This document shows, piece after piece, positions 31,998 to 43,230 of a DNA stretch of 64,000 nucleotides. The translations under genes were made by a program, and so were the position numbers. The stretch spans positions 1,298,423 to 1,362,422 of the forward strand of contig CM059199.1 of NCBI GenBank assembly GCA_030323885.1, in the 5' to 3' direction. The stretch comes from Branchipolynoe longqiensis (taxonomy: Eukaryota > Annelida > Polychaeta > Phyllodocida > Polynoidae). The notes under the pieces were generated by a model. The model did not search any database. It was not told where the DNA came from and saw only the letters and a program-made list of their open reading frames with translations. Numbering within the stretch: the stretch's first letter is position 1; each line of letters starts with the position of its first letter.

Positions 31998-32315
31998 ACT
32001 TGCATAGTCCGATGGCTTTGAGTTTCTGCCATTTTCTGAGATAAATACATTAAATACATTAAATACATTAAATTGATCATTATAAGCTACTTTACTTTAG
32101 GTTCAAGTAAGCTTTAGTTTAAATGGCTAACTTTGGAGATATTTGAAGTGACAACATGCCAAATTAATTTTGGCAAGCACGCCAAAACTCTGATGCCCTT
32201 CTATGTGACAACAAATGCTTAATAACTGTACCAGTATCTAAGATGAACATGTAGAATCAAATCTAGGTGAGTGTTTTGGTTTTGAAAATGTGATGCTTCA
32301 CCGGACTATGCAGCT
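31998..32315 (+). mobile_element. TTAA MITE with internal deletion
   Basis: After TTAA it starts ACTTGCATAGTCCGATGG and ends CACCGGACTATGCAGCT then TTAA. About 55 bp of the consensus between the CTCTGATGCC and CTTCTATGTG segments are absent. Confidence 0.85.
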
Positions 32316-32319
32316 TTAA

Positions 32320-32740
32320 TTAATTATAAATTAAACTTATCTTGGTAGATTGGCACCATATGAGAAACGGTTCTTACCACGTGGTCTGCACTGGATGAGT
32401 TCAGAATTGAAATGCGGGTCAGGGTTACTGACATCTTTCCTGTTGATAGAATTAAATATTTGCATCATAGAGAAAAAGATCTTATCAGCGTAGATGTCGG
32501 TATCAAGATACCACAGCTAAATGCCGGTTGTGATATACGGACATACATGGTGATGGCACGCGTCCCCCTTTACTAAAACATTGATCAGGCGTGTTATCTA
32601 TGATGAGAGCTTAGTGAAACGAATTGTTATTTCCCCTACTGTACGAAACACCGTTATTTATATAAAGAGGTAATTCGCCATGGTCATTAGAGATATGTTC
32701 TAGAGGGGATATAATATGTACGTGCTTATATATGCATATA
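32320..32740. other. No gene seen
   Basis: Non-repetitive, moderately AT-rich DNA without a supported ORF. Confidence 0.5.
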
Positions 32741-32857
32741 TATGTGTGTGTAGAATTACCCAACATGTGTATATTTGCACATTTACCCAACATGTGTATA
32801 TGTGTATATTTACCCAACATGTGTATACATGTACATTTAGCCAACAGTACATCAGTA

Positions 32858-33305
32858 TGCAGGTATTGCAATACCTCAGGGAGTTTGACGCCCCTGCCCT
32901 GCAGAGTTGTAAATCACTGCCTTGTGGTACAGGTTCTTGACAGAACCGAAGGGTAAGGGAGCAAACCCTGAACAGAAAACCATGTCACTGTGGCAGCATT
33001 AAGGGCGGTTGATGTATGGAACTCCCAACATCTCCCGACCAGCCACTGCAGGGATAAATAGTTTTGCGCCTGTCTGGACATGTTCTTGCTGGTGTGAAAC
33101 CTCTATTTGCTCCCCGCGAGAGTGCCGCTGGTAACTTGCAAAAGCTAGCAGCACTTCAACACTTTTGCAGGCAGCTTTCATGAAATGTAGACATTAAGAG
33201 CGACTCATGGACATCAATCTCACAGCAGAGAGCTAAATGGAGAGCGGCAGTTAAGTAATGAAAGCAGTCTTTGTTGCATCGCGACCGACAGCATGATGAT
33301 GATGA
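32858..33305 (+). repeat. (GAT)n-tailed dispersed repeat, copy 3
   Basis: TGCAGGTATTGCAATACCTC at the left and GACAGCATGATGATGATGA at the right; the most complete copy in this orientation. Its reverse strand keeps a 60-codon frame (33181 to 32999) nearly identical to the end of the frame in the 8.6-kb copy. Confidence 0.9.
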
Positions 33306-33349
33306 CCCAACATGTATATATGTGTAGATTTACCCAACATATATATGAG

Positions 33350-33655
33350 CCTGTCTCAAAAGGTGCTAACTCTTCGTTTTTTTGTCCATTGTAATGATTG
33401 ACACAAAACAGCACAGAAACGGTTACACTGAAAACACAAGGACATTTGCTTTGACACAAAACAGCACAGAAACGGTTACACTGAAAACACAAGGACATTT
33501 GCTTCAAATCAATATGTCTTCTATTGGGATTATGAAACACCATGTAAAAAACAGATCAGTTTATCCTGAGCAAATGCATAATTAGATAGTATGTTGATCG
33601 TTACAATGGACAAAGTTTTGTTCCATATTGCTTAGCACCTTTTGAGACTGTCTCA
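33350..33655. mobile_element. TIR MITE inside the tandem array
   Basis: Ends are AGCCTGTCTCAAAAGGTGC and GCACCTTTTGAGACTGTCTC. An inner 52-bp direct duplication (GACACAAAACAGCACAGAAA ... ACACAAGGACATTTGCTT, twice) lies at 33400-33503. No transposase. Superfamily unknown. Confidence 0.8.
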
Positions 33656-34189
33656 TATATGTGTATATTTACCCAACATATGAACAGGTGTACATTTACC
33701 GAAAATTTAGGTATTTTGTACATATAGCGAACATGAATATATGTTTACATTTACAAAGCATTTATATATGTGTACATTTACCAAGCATTTATATATGTGT
33801 ACATTTACCAAACATATATATATGTGTACATTTACCAAACATTTATATATGTGCATATTTAGCAAACATTTATATATGTAGATTTACCCAACATGATTAG
33901 TGGAGTTGTTTCACTGAAATACCCAAGTTAGTCATGGAAATAGAACATCTGAATTGTTTTGGATTTTAATTTTATTTAGATTCAGAGCACCAACAAAGGA
34001 TAGCGTCTCCAAATGGCAGCAAATGTCCAATGGGGGAAATCTCACCCAACAAAAGTAATATTCAGTAATAATTAACGAACACATATTTGAATTTACCACA
34101 GAGAAAGGAAAAGGTCCGATCAATTTCCAGGCCTGAAACTTCACATATATTATTCATGTAAATACTGACATCTTATTCAGCTTCTCAGA

Positions 34190-34475
34190 AAAATTAAAAA
34201 TAAGAAAAGCTTGTTTGCCACTATACAGACAAAGAAATTTATTTATTTTGGCCACATCATTCGTCACAGTTCAATATACCGTACATTGTTGGAAGGGAAG
34301 GTGAATGGCAGCAGAGGGAGAGGGAGACCCAAAAACATCATGGTTTACAAATATTTCACAGTGGACAGGCTTGAATTATTCACAGTCTATCAGAACAGCA
34401 CAACATCGGGACAAGTGGAGAACCATTGCATCCAACCCTCGACTAGAGGACGGAACTATTGATTGATTGATTCAA
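34190..34475 (+). pseudogene. 5'-truncated LINE tail (RT C-terminus)
   Basis: The frame from about 34211 reads FIYFGHIIRHSS, then LLEGKVNGSRGRGRP. This resembles the C-terminal segment (FGHIxR ... GKVxGxRxRGRP) common to many non-LTR retrotransposon polyproteins. Further right, DKWRTIASNPRLEDGTI appears in another frame, so the copy is frameshifted. It ends in a (TGAT)n tail at 34458-34472. Only the last 90 or so codons survive. The clade cannot be fixed from this piece. Confidence 0.65.
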
Positions 34476-34613
34476 ATATCTCTCGAGTGGTGAGATTTCG
34501 TCATTATATGACATTCAGGATAATGGGCGTCCTTGCCCTTCTATTGAGGATGGTTGGAGGAAGGGAGGGGGTTATTTACATTATATAGGTTACTTTTTTA
34601 AAGACCAAATTAA

Positions 34614-35192
34614 AGTTTCATAATCTGATGAAAACACCAAATTAGATTAAACCAAAACACTTATCTGGAGTTGATCCTAATTATCCAACTTATATATTGC
34701 TTCACTTATTAGGCATTTTCCTGTGTGGATAAGGGGATAATGAATTAATTTAATAGAACCAGTTACTGATGACACCTGTGCTGTGAAGATCTCAACGAGC
34801 ATTAACCATTAATAATAAAAGTTACTTCAAACTAATGTAAGCTGGATTTTACCAATTATCCCACTATATTTATCTTGGGGGGGAAAAAAATTGCAGAAAT
34901 TCAAAACCACTTTAAAGCTGCTTTGTCTGTTGAAATAATCAAATTATCTAAACCTCCAAACTTACAACCCTTTGGTCCTACATAGCGCGACCTTTGCTAA
35001 AGGTTTATTATAGGCTGCATTATTTCGGTGAGGATTATTGTCCCTGTCTGCACATCAAGTATATCTAAAGTTAGACATTTACAATCAAAGGGACTTGAGA
35101 TGTGGGAGATTTTGCCGATGAACCTAATAATATATTTAGCTAAAAAGAATATATATATGGCAGGAACTCAAAATCATTGGAGTATGCAACTA
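34614..35192 (-). mobile_element. Two degenerate TTAA MITE copies
   Basis: AGTTTCATAATCTGATGAAA opens one copy. Near 34910, TTAAAGCTGCTTTGTCTGTT opens a second, which ends near 35192 with AATCATTGGAGTATGCAACT. Both are diverged. Confidence 0.65.
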
Positions 35193-35401
35193 TAAGATAT
35201 AAGTTTTCGTTTAAACAAACTGACATACATCTATTTTCTTGGGGGGGGGGGGGGGATTATTATTGAGTCTATTTGGTACTGCGCAATGTATATTTAGCTT
35301 ACAGCCGCACAGTTCGATAAAGACTTTATTTTTCAAATGCAAAAAACATTGATTTAGATGTAGTTTTGCATATCTACCTTAGATACTGGTAAACTTATTA
35401 A

Positions 35402-35756
35402 AGTTGCATAGTCCGATGGTTTTGAGTTTCTGTCATTTTTCTGAGGTAAATAAATATACTAAATCGATTGTCATAATCTACCTTTCTTTAATTTGAAGTA
35501 ACTTTTATTTTGAATGGCTAACCATTGAGATATTTATTTGAAGTGCAAACATGTCAAATTAATTTAGGCAATCACGGCAAAACTCTGATGCCATAGGCTT
35601 CAGCAGTAACCGGTTCGATTAAATTGACCCAGAATCCCCTTCTATCTGGCACCAAATCCTTAATAAGTGCATCATTATCTAAGTTAGATATGTAGAATCA
35701 GATCTAGATAATTGGTTTGGTTTTGAAAATCTGATGCTTCATCGGACTATGCAACT
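35402..35756 (+). mobile_element. TTAA MITE inserted in another copy
   Basis: Perfect inverted ends AGTTGCATAGTCCGATG and CATCGGACTATGCAACT are flanked by TTAA at 35398-35401 and 35757-35760. The outer flanks join as CTTATTAAGCATTTG, the sequence found at this position in uninterrupted copies. Confidence 0.95.
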
Positions 35757-36027
35757 TTAAGCATTTGCTATGACAGAGAAAGGTATATTATGTAAATTTG
35801 CATTGAAGCTGTTACTGCTGAGGACCTCGAGGTCAGGGTTTTGAAAGCATGCCAAATGAAAGGCGCGTGTTTCTATGTTAAATAGTTCAGAAGTACGTAA
35901 TTTTAAATGAAAGTTACCTAAAAGTTTTAAAAAAAAGGTAGATTATGATGAACAACCTACTATATGTAGGGTATAATGACCAACCTACATTTGCTTATAA
36001 CAGCCAACCTACTATAGATTATATTTT

Positions 36028-36328
36028 TGTTTGTTGAGGATTTATACTGCCTATCATGGATACATCTAAATAGACTTGTTTTCACCATTAGTCAGTTTGT
36101 CGATAGAAAGCCCGATCTTACACTTTTACCGACCCAAGGGATTTTTAACCTCCCACACCACATAGACATGGTCTGAGAGCACCCGGCCTTTGATGATGCT
36201 GTAAGTTATACACAGTGGAGGAAGTCCAAATTGGCAGAGGTTGGGACATGGGGAATCAAACCACTGACCTTCAGATTAGGGGTCTGACCTAGAAAAAAGG
36301 CAGACACTCTATCCACTCAGCCACAGAA
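36028..36328 (-). mobile_element. SINE family B, minus-strand copy
   Basis: On the minus strand it reads GTGGCTGAGTGGATAGAGTG and then GTTTGATTCC. The body and CTTATCCATGATAGGCAGTA-like 3' end are slightly diverged. Confidence 0.85.
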
Positions 36329-36419
36329 CACACCATAATGACCAAACTACTAGACTATCTGTATCTCAGGAAATGACGGAGACTCACAACTATAGGATTA
36401 TGCAACTTTAATGTATACT

Positions 36420-36984
36420 ATAGTTGTAAAGTTGGTGTTTCTCTGTCTGTGTGTCTGTGTGTCTGTGTGTCTGTGTGTCTGTGTGTCTGTGTGAGGGGTT
36501 CTCGATCTAATCATTCTATGTTTTGTTTTATTCCCAACTCTGACATATTGCCAAGAACGGGAGAGAAACATACCCAGAGAAACAGAAAACCCCGCACGAC
36601 CCCATCGATTAAAGTTATTATGCCTGTTTTGCTCGTCACTTTGCGCCTCGTTCTGACCGTAGGCGATAAACCATCTACCACTTTTACATTTAGAAAGTTT
36701 ATTAAATAATAAAAGAAGTTACACTGATACTCAGTGACAACGATATTTCACCAAGTTGGCCATGACACCTGTCAATCAACGTGATGGTGTCGCCCTGGTA
36801 ATTTTCCAAATTGTGGTCATTACCCAGGGCAGGACTTGTGATACAAAGCATGTAGGCAATAGAGGAGGGAGGGAGGGAGGAATGGTGGGGAGCTATCACA
36901 TTGAACAGGACAGATCCAAGCCTCTGTTGGACGCGAGGAGAGTTGAATATTTTTGATGTAATTTTTAATGATATTTCCACCCAA
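36420..36984. other. (GTCT)n and sequence without a gene
   Basis: (TGTGTGTC)n lies at 36440-36492. The rest has no supported ORF. GAGGGAGGGAGGGAGG lies near 36862. Confidence 0.5.
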
Positions 36985-37673
36985 AATTGGCATAGTCCGA
37001 TGGTTTTAAGTTGCTGTCATGTTTCAAGGATAAATATATTAAAGCTGCATAGTCCGATGAAATATCAAATTTTCAACACCAAACCAATTATCTAGATTTG
37101 ATTTTACATATCTAACTTAGATACTGATGCACTTATTGAGCATTTGTTTCTGCATAGAAGACAATACTGAGTCAATTTAACATAATCTGTTAGTGCAGAA
37201 GTCTATGGTGTCAGAGTTTTGGTGTGCTTGCCAAAACTAATTTACCATGTTTGCACTCAAAATATCTCAAAAGTTTACCATTTAAAATATAAGTAACTTT
37301 GAAGTCATGTAGAGTAGATACTAGTGATCGATCTACTATATTTATCTCAGAAAAAAATACAGAAATTCAAAACCATCGGATTATGCAACTTTAAGTTGAT
37401 CGGTATAATATAATCTACCTTTTGAAGTAACTTGGCTTTAAAATGACTAATTTAGGAGAGATTTTCAGTCGATATATGCCAATTTAATTGCGGTATGATT
37501 GTCAAAACTATGATCCCATAGCCTTGAGCAGTAGCAGGTCCTATTATTAAATCAATTTATTGACCCCTATGTAGCAATAAGTGATTGGTAAGGCACAGGT
37601 ATCTAAATTAAATATGTAGGCTCAATTCTAAATAAATGTTCTTCTTATGAAAATGTCATCCTTTCATGTAACT
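36985..37673 (+). mobile_element. TTAA MITE carrying a nested reverse copy
   Basis: The outer copy begins AATTGGCATAGTCCGATGG and breaks at AAATATATTAA (37042). After 37391 it resumes as TTAAGTTGATCGGTATAATA and ends CTTTCATGTAACT. The join reproduces the consensus order AAATATATTAA-TTGATC. Confidence 0.85.
37043..37390 (-). mobile_element. Nested TTAA MITE, reverse orientation
   Basis: AGCTGCATAGTCCGATGAAA to ACCATCGGATTATGCAACT, flanked by TTAA at 37039-37042 and 37391-37394. Confidence 0.9.
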
Positions 37674-37677
37674 TTAA

Positions 37678-38386
37678 GTTGCATTATCCGATGAAAGCAT
37701 TAAGTTTAAAAAACAAAAAGCCCTTACTTACATTTGATTCTAGATATCACATTTAAAGACTGGTGAATCTATTTACCATTTGAAGACTTCAGGCGCAAAA
37801 CCACGTAAACGCCAATCCAAAAATGGAGATAAACGTTGGAATCAAACCAGCAACAATTTTATCTTTGTATATTCCTTCTCTTTTGTTCATTACTCCATAA
37901 TCATGTGATTGTATGAAAAGTGGAATTAGTGAGAATTAAAATTATTTTCAAGCAAACATTTTATTTAAACTATATTTTTGGATTGGCATTTGCGTGGTTT
38001 TGCGTCTGAACTCTTCATTTTCTGCTGCATAGAACTTAGAAGGAAATACTAAGCCAATATATTAGAACCTGTTGCTGCTGACATTTGTGATGTCCGAATT
38101 TTGATGTGCTTGCCAACAACTTTTTAAAAATTGTTTTCCCTTCAAATATCTCCTAAGTTAGACCCGAAGAATGAAGGTTACTTCATACTAATAAAGTAAG
38201 GTTGATTATAATAACCAATAAACAGTTCAGCCACAAACCCTGGTAAATGCCAATTCAAAGTTTTAATTATATTACAAGATTTGTAATCGAAGGTACTTCC
38301 AACTAAAGTAAAGTAGCTAAACTCATCAAAGAGGTGTATTTATCTCAGAAAATGGCAGAAACTCAAAAGCATCGGATTAGGCAACT
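37678..38386 (-). mobile_element. TTAA MITE adjoining the previous one, with a second MITE inside
   Basis: It starts at GTTGCATTATCCGATGAAAG immediately after the shared TTAA at 37674-37677 and ends AGCATCGGATTAGGCAACT. It contains a different TIR element at 37781-38017. A further insert-like segment lies near 38215-38300 (TTCAGCCACAAACCCTGGTA), resembling that element's terminus. Confidence 0.8.
37781..38017. mobile_element. 237-bp TIR MITE, second family
   Basis: Inverted ends of about 40 bp: TGAAGACTTCAGGCGCAAAA-CCACG at the left and CGTGG-TTTTGCGTCTGAACTCTTCA at the right. TGGATTGGCATTTGCG mirrors CGCCAATCCAAAAAT. It has no ORF and is nested in a TTAA MITE. Confidence 0.85.
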
Positions 38387-38489
38387 TTGAAATATGTCTA
38401 CAGCTTCAAGGATTCATGTTCCTATATATACTAAACTCACCAAGGAATCTGAATCTGAAGGGGAATTTTGACACCACATGTATATTAGA

Positions 38490-39475
38490 AATAATAATCA
38501 AACCATGAAGATCGCATACAGATAAAAATAGTTCTTACCACATTTAGAGATCAGAAATAACAGTTAAATATAAAAAATAACAATAACACCATGAAGATTA
38601 GAAATAATAACCAAATATAAGAAATAACGATCAAATATCTGAAATAACAATCAAGCATCTGAAATAACAACCAAATATCAGAAATAACAATCAAAGATCT
38701 GAAATAACAACCAAATATCAGAAACAACAATCAAACATCTGAAATAACAATCAAATATCAGAAATAACAATCAAAGATCAGAAATAACAATCAAATATCA
38801 GAAATAGCAATCAAATATCAGAAATAGCAATCAAAGATCAGAAATAACAATCAAAGATCAGAAATAGCAATCAAATATCAGAAATAGCAATCAAAGATCA
38901 GAAATAACAATCAAATATAAGAAATAACAAAGATCAGAAATAACCATCAAATATCTGAAATATCAATCAAAGATCAGAAATAACAATTAAAGATCTGAAA
39001 TACAATTAAAGATCAGAAATAACAATCAAAGATCAGAAATAGCAATCAAATATCAGAAATAGCAAGCAAAGATCAGAAATAAAAATCAAAGATCAGAAAT
39101 AACAATACAACCATGAAGATCAGAAATAACAATCAAAGATCAGAAATAATAAAACCATGAAGTTCAGAAACACCGATCGAAGATCAGAAATAGCAATCAA
39201 AGATCGGAAATATCAATATGACCCTGAATATCAGAAATAACAATCCAAGATCAGAAATAACGATTAAAAGAAAGGTCAGAAATAACAATACATCCATGAA
39301 GATCATAAATAAAATCAAAGATCAGAAAAAACAATCAAAGATCAGCAAGATCAACACAGCCATGAAGATCAGAAATAACAATCACTGGTCAGAAATAATA
39401 AAACCATGAGGATCAGACACAATAATCAAACATCAGAAATAACAATCAACATTAAAAAATAATAACTAAACCAAG
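38490..39475. repeat. 20-bp tandem array (ATCAGAAATAACAATCAAAG)
   Basis: About 45 degenerate copies of a 20-bp unit with variants ATCTGAAATAACAACCAAAT and inserted ACCATGAAG segments. Purine-rich on the plus strand. Confidence 0.95.
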
Positions 39476-39479
39476 AAGA

Positions 39480-40020
39480 CAAATGAATTTAGCCATCGTT
39501 TTTCCAGGACACTTGTAAATGATGGACACTTTATTTCTCGGCTAAGTTACCTGAGAGGTGCCCATCCATTTCAAATACACTTTGTCTATGCACCTCCGAT
39601 AGGAATTGAATAAAACAACAGCTAGTTCTCATTAACATATCGAAATGTTACTCTAGGAGGTGCAAGGGGGGACAAAAAGGTGGTGTTGGATGTCGGTTGT
39701 GTATCACAAATCTTGCTCGTGGCACTTGGGGAATGACTGAGCATACATTGATTTAACGTGAGCTTAACATCATTCCCAGACATGTCTACACAATTCTTTT
39801 CGCCAATTTCCCAAGTAATGAAAAGTGACATTATCGATGTCAAACATGGGTGGGTGGTCGGTAAAAAGATGCCTCGCTTCGAGAGGTCACTGCGGATCGG
39901 AAGCTTGTGTAAGGAGTGCTCTAATATCCCACATGTCAGGCTTAACTAGTGAGTTGTAGTGCAATATTCAATTATGTATATATGCCACAGGATACTTACA
40001 TTTCAGCACGACTCATGTGT
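39480..40020. other. No gene seen
   Basis: Non-repetitive DNA with only short frames (60-73 codons) on both strands. None resembles a known family. Confidence 0.5.
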
Positions 40021-40028
40021 GTGTATAT

Positions 40029-40062
<34 letters not shown>

Positions 40063-40071
40063 GTTATATAG

Positions 40072-40205
40072 AAACCTGAAGCTGAAAGACATTAAGACCG
40101 ATTCATGGACATCACTCTCATAGCCGAGAGCTAAATGGAGAGCGGCAGTCAAGTAATGAAAGCAGTCTTTTTCGCATCGCGACCGACAGCATGATGATGA
40201 TGATA
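40072..40205 (+). repeat. (GAT)n-tailed repeat, 5'-truncated copy 4
   Basis: Only the last 130 bp remain (AAACCTGAAGCTGAAAGACA to CAGCATGATGATGATGATA), set between two AT-rich simple repeats. The 5' truncation fits retroposition. Confidence 0.85.
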
Positions 40206-40370
40206 TATACACACACTCATATATATATATACATACATCATCCTCACAAATAAAGACATATCAGCTATATCTATGTAATGTATAAATTTGTTGTGCGTGT
40301 ATATGTGAGTATAGTCATACTCACATATAAACGCATACTAGTATTACTACACCTCTCTCTATAGAGAGAC

Positions 40371-40536
40371 CAAATTCATCGGTGGGACTGACACTCATTC
40401 TGGTCTACATCCAGTGGAGGCAAGGACACCGCAAGTGGAGCCACCGGTACAGTGTTGAGTCTTACGGAGTATAATAATAATAATAATAATAATTCACTAA
40501 CGAATCTTTATACCTGCATAATGCGTTATACATCAG
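40371..40536 (-). repeat. Stand-alone Ngaro A-type repeat
   Basis: On the minus strand it reads CTGATGTATAACGCATTATG, CAGGTATAAAGATTCG, a (TTA)n stretch, ACTCCGTAAGAC, CACTGTACCGGTGGCTCCAC, TGGATGTAGACCAG, GTGTCAGTCCCACC and AATTTGG. This follows A1/A2 of the 51-kb element in order, including a few bases past the repeat edge. No element genes are adjacent. Confidence 0.8.
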
Positions 40537-40575
40537 ATACATCTTTAGATTTATACACACACACACACACACATA

Positions 40576-40748
40576 TATAAACCTCTCTAAATCGACCGAC
40601 CAAGGGACCGACTTTACGTGGTCCATTTAGGGAGGTGGTGAGATAGTTAGAATACCCTTACAATGGCATCGTTGGGACCCAAATAAAGCGATCGATATAG
40701 GGGGGTGGTTGATATGTGGAATGGTCGGTATAGAGAGGTTTTACTGTA
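40576..40748. mobile_element. pogo-like MITE, copy 3
   Basis: TATAAACCTCTCTAAATCG and CGGTATAGAGAGGTTTTACT with the internal AAAGCGATCGATATAGGGG signature. Confidence 0.85.
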
Positions 40749-40759
40749 TATATATAGAT

Positions 40760-40905
40760 ATATGAGTATGCTGCAACCATGCTCACATGCAATGACACAG
40801 AATACAGAGATGTAGATATAACATTAGCTTTATATATGTATATATATTGTGTATTCATGTGTCCATTTGATCACAAATAAACACACATAAGAAGATATAT
40901 ATATG

Positions 40906-40937
<32 letters not shown>

Positions 40938-41750
40938 CTATCTTTCGACATATACCCATGTGCATAGCTAGTGTGAGTATGGTGACATTCATAATATGAA
41001 CACTATATACAATAATATAGTGTGTGTGTTTGTATGCGACTATGGTGTAGCGCGTTGCTGAATGCCTCTGTTATGCAGATGCTGAATAACGAAATTCAAC
41101 TGCTGACATATATTTATATGTTGCTTTTGTAGGGAGACTGCTTTATGAATATTATATCGATCAAAAGACCATTAATTTTTATTCCAGAATAGAATACATA
41201 TGCAGAAATTGACCATTACCACCAGGCCCGTGTAAATTACTTGTTAGTCAATTCGTCGGTAGAAGTTCCGTAGGCCAAGATCGTTGGTAGTCTACGATTT
41301 AAATTAGTTTGTGCTTTGAATAGGGCTGGGTTAATTAGTTATGCATTGACAGTTATTCAAACGGGACTTGGATGATATTATCAGACACAATGGCAATTCC
41401 CAGGTGTCTTTCTGTATCTGCATTGTATCAGTTGTTATCATATTAATAGTATAATACCACTAAACTGACAGTGACAGTGTAGTCAGGAATTATACTGACA
41501 TGAACACTTCCGGCATCCTTAGCAATTCAATAAGCAGTCGCAAATTCTGGGAGAAGCTCAATTCTTAACCCATTTAATTGGCATATTTGGCGTTTCAAAC
41601 TCAGAGAGAAATTTCAAAGTTAGCAATTTTTTTCAGAGGCACGTCAAAAACAAATCCATGAAATTGTTTAACTCTGTGTAGACGCGCATCCATGTGTCTG
41701 CACTCGCGCAGTGCGCGTCTATTGTGACATATACAGTAGTCAACCTTCTA
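40760..41750. other. No gene seen
   Basis: (GA)n at 40905-40931 and scattered AT microsatellite. 41100-41750 is non-repetitive with no ORF longer than 62 codons. Confidence 0.5.
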
Positions 41751-41755
41751 GTTAA

Positions 41756-42096
41756 ATTTGCATAGTCCGATGGTTTTGAACTTCTGTATTTTTTCTGAGA
41801 TAAATGTATTAGATCGATCACTCGTATCTACTTTACATTAGTTCAAAGTTACGTATGTTTTAAATGGTAAACATTTGAGATATTTTGAGTGCAAACATGG
41901 AAAATTAGTTTTTGGAAAGCTTGCCAAAATTCTGACACCATAGACTTCTGCAGTAACAGGTTCTGTTAAATTGACTCAGTTCTACGCAGAAAGAAATGCT
42001 TAATAAGTGCATCAGTATCTAAGTTAGATATGTAAAATCAAATCTAGACAATTGGTTTGGTTTTGAAAATTTGATATTTCATCAGACTATGCAGCT
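41756..42096 (+). mobile_element. TTAA MITE copy
   Basis: After TTAA it starts ATTTGCATAGTCCGATGG and ends CATCAGACTATGCAGCT, then TTAA. Confidence 0.9.
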
Positions 42097-42206
42097 TTAA
42101 ATTTGACACCACTTGTTTTTTTTTATATAAAATTCAAAACTTACTCATACTTTTTCTACCCCAGCCTCCTTAACCTAGATTTGTATTTTCCTATATTTAA
42201 CAATTA

Positions 42207-42564
42207 TTGTTGCATAGCCCGATGGTTTTGAGTCGTCAGCCATTTTCTGAGATACATAGGTTCGATTGATCAGAATAATCCACCTTACTTTAGGTTGACG
42301 TCATTTTTTAAATTTTAAATGGCTAACTTTTTAGATATTTCAAGTGCAAAGGCGAAAAATTAAATGTGGCAAGCTACCAAAACTATGACACCATAGGTTT
42401 CTGCAGTAACAGATTATATTAAAATTGCCTCGGTAGTTCCGTCTATGTTGCGACACACATTTAATGATAATAAATGCAGCAGGATCTAAATTCGATGCAT
42501 AGAATCAAATCTAGCTAATTGTTTTGGTATCGAAAATTCGATGTTTTCATCGAACTATGCAGCT
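42207..42564 (+). mobile_element. TTAA MITE copy
   Basis: TTGTTGCATAGCCCGATGG to CATCGAACTATGCAGCT followed by TTAA; moderately diverged interior. Confidence 0.85.
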
Positions 42565-42679
42565 TTAAGGTTAAGGATATATTCTTATAGTTTACAAATA
42601 TGTGCGTACTGAACTTTTTCCCAAATTTAGGAACTCTGTTGAACTTATGGGATTGTTTCTTTGTTTGCTTGTCTGGTTG

Positions 42680-43230
42680 TTTGCTCTACGTAGTGAGTGG
42701 GATGGTTTGGCTTGGAGGGGTGTGGGGTGAGGTGGGATGAGGTGGGATGGGCTTGGGTGCAGTGGGTGGTTGGGTGGGTAGGTGGGTAGGTGGGGCCGGA
42801 GGTGATGTATCGAAGTGTTTGGTACAGTTCGGGTGGATGCAGTGCGTTGAGGGTATTTTTGGGTTGGGTTGGATTGGGTGCATTGGGCAGGGTGTGGTGG
42901 TGGTGGAGGGGGGGGTGGGGTGGAGTGTGGAGTGTGTGGTTCGATTGGTAGGAGTGGCGTGGTGTGGTTGGATGGAGGTGGGGGTGGGGGGACAGGAAGT
43001 AGGGTGGGGGGTGGGGGTGGCAGGGTGTAGGAATGTCGGCCGGGTCGTTCAGGGTGGGAAAGTCCCGCCTCCTGACAGAGAGGCCTGGGGTGCGGTGGGG
43101 GTGGGGTGGGGTGCGGTGGGGGTGCGGGTGAGGGTGGGGTGGGGGTGGGGTTGAAGTGGAGGTAAAGGTGGGGGGGGGGAGTGAGGGGGGTTGGGGTTTG
43201 GTGTATTATCAGACAAAGAGCAGAGTATAG
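42680..43230. repeat. G-rich GGTGGGG low-complexity region
   Basis: Irregular GGGTGGGGTG repeats. The opposite strand stays open for 258 codons, Pro/His/Thr-rich, because of composition. Not a gene. Confidence 0.85.

Larger units (their letters stand above)
32745..33900. repeat. TTTACCCAACATGTGTATA tandem array, twice interrupted
   Basis: Short units (ATTTACCCAACATGTGTATA) occur at 32755-32850, 33305-33345 and 33655-33895. Later units drift to TTTACCAAGCATTTATATAT. A GAT-tailed repeat and a TIR MITE interrupt the array. Confidence 0.85.
35301..36406 (-). mobile_element. TTAA MITE carrying a nested MITE and a SINE
   Basis: The outer copy starts CAGCCGCACAGTTCGATAAA and ends AGGATTATGCAACT before TTAA. 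It is interrupted at 35398-35760 by a full MITE with TTAA on both sides and at 36028-36328 by a minus-strand SINE B. Removing these restores the family order. Confidence 0.85.
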
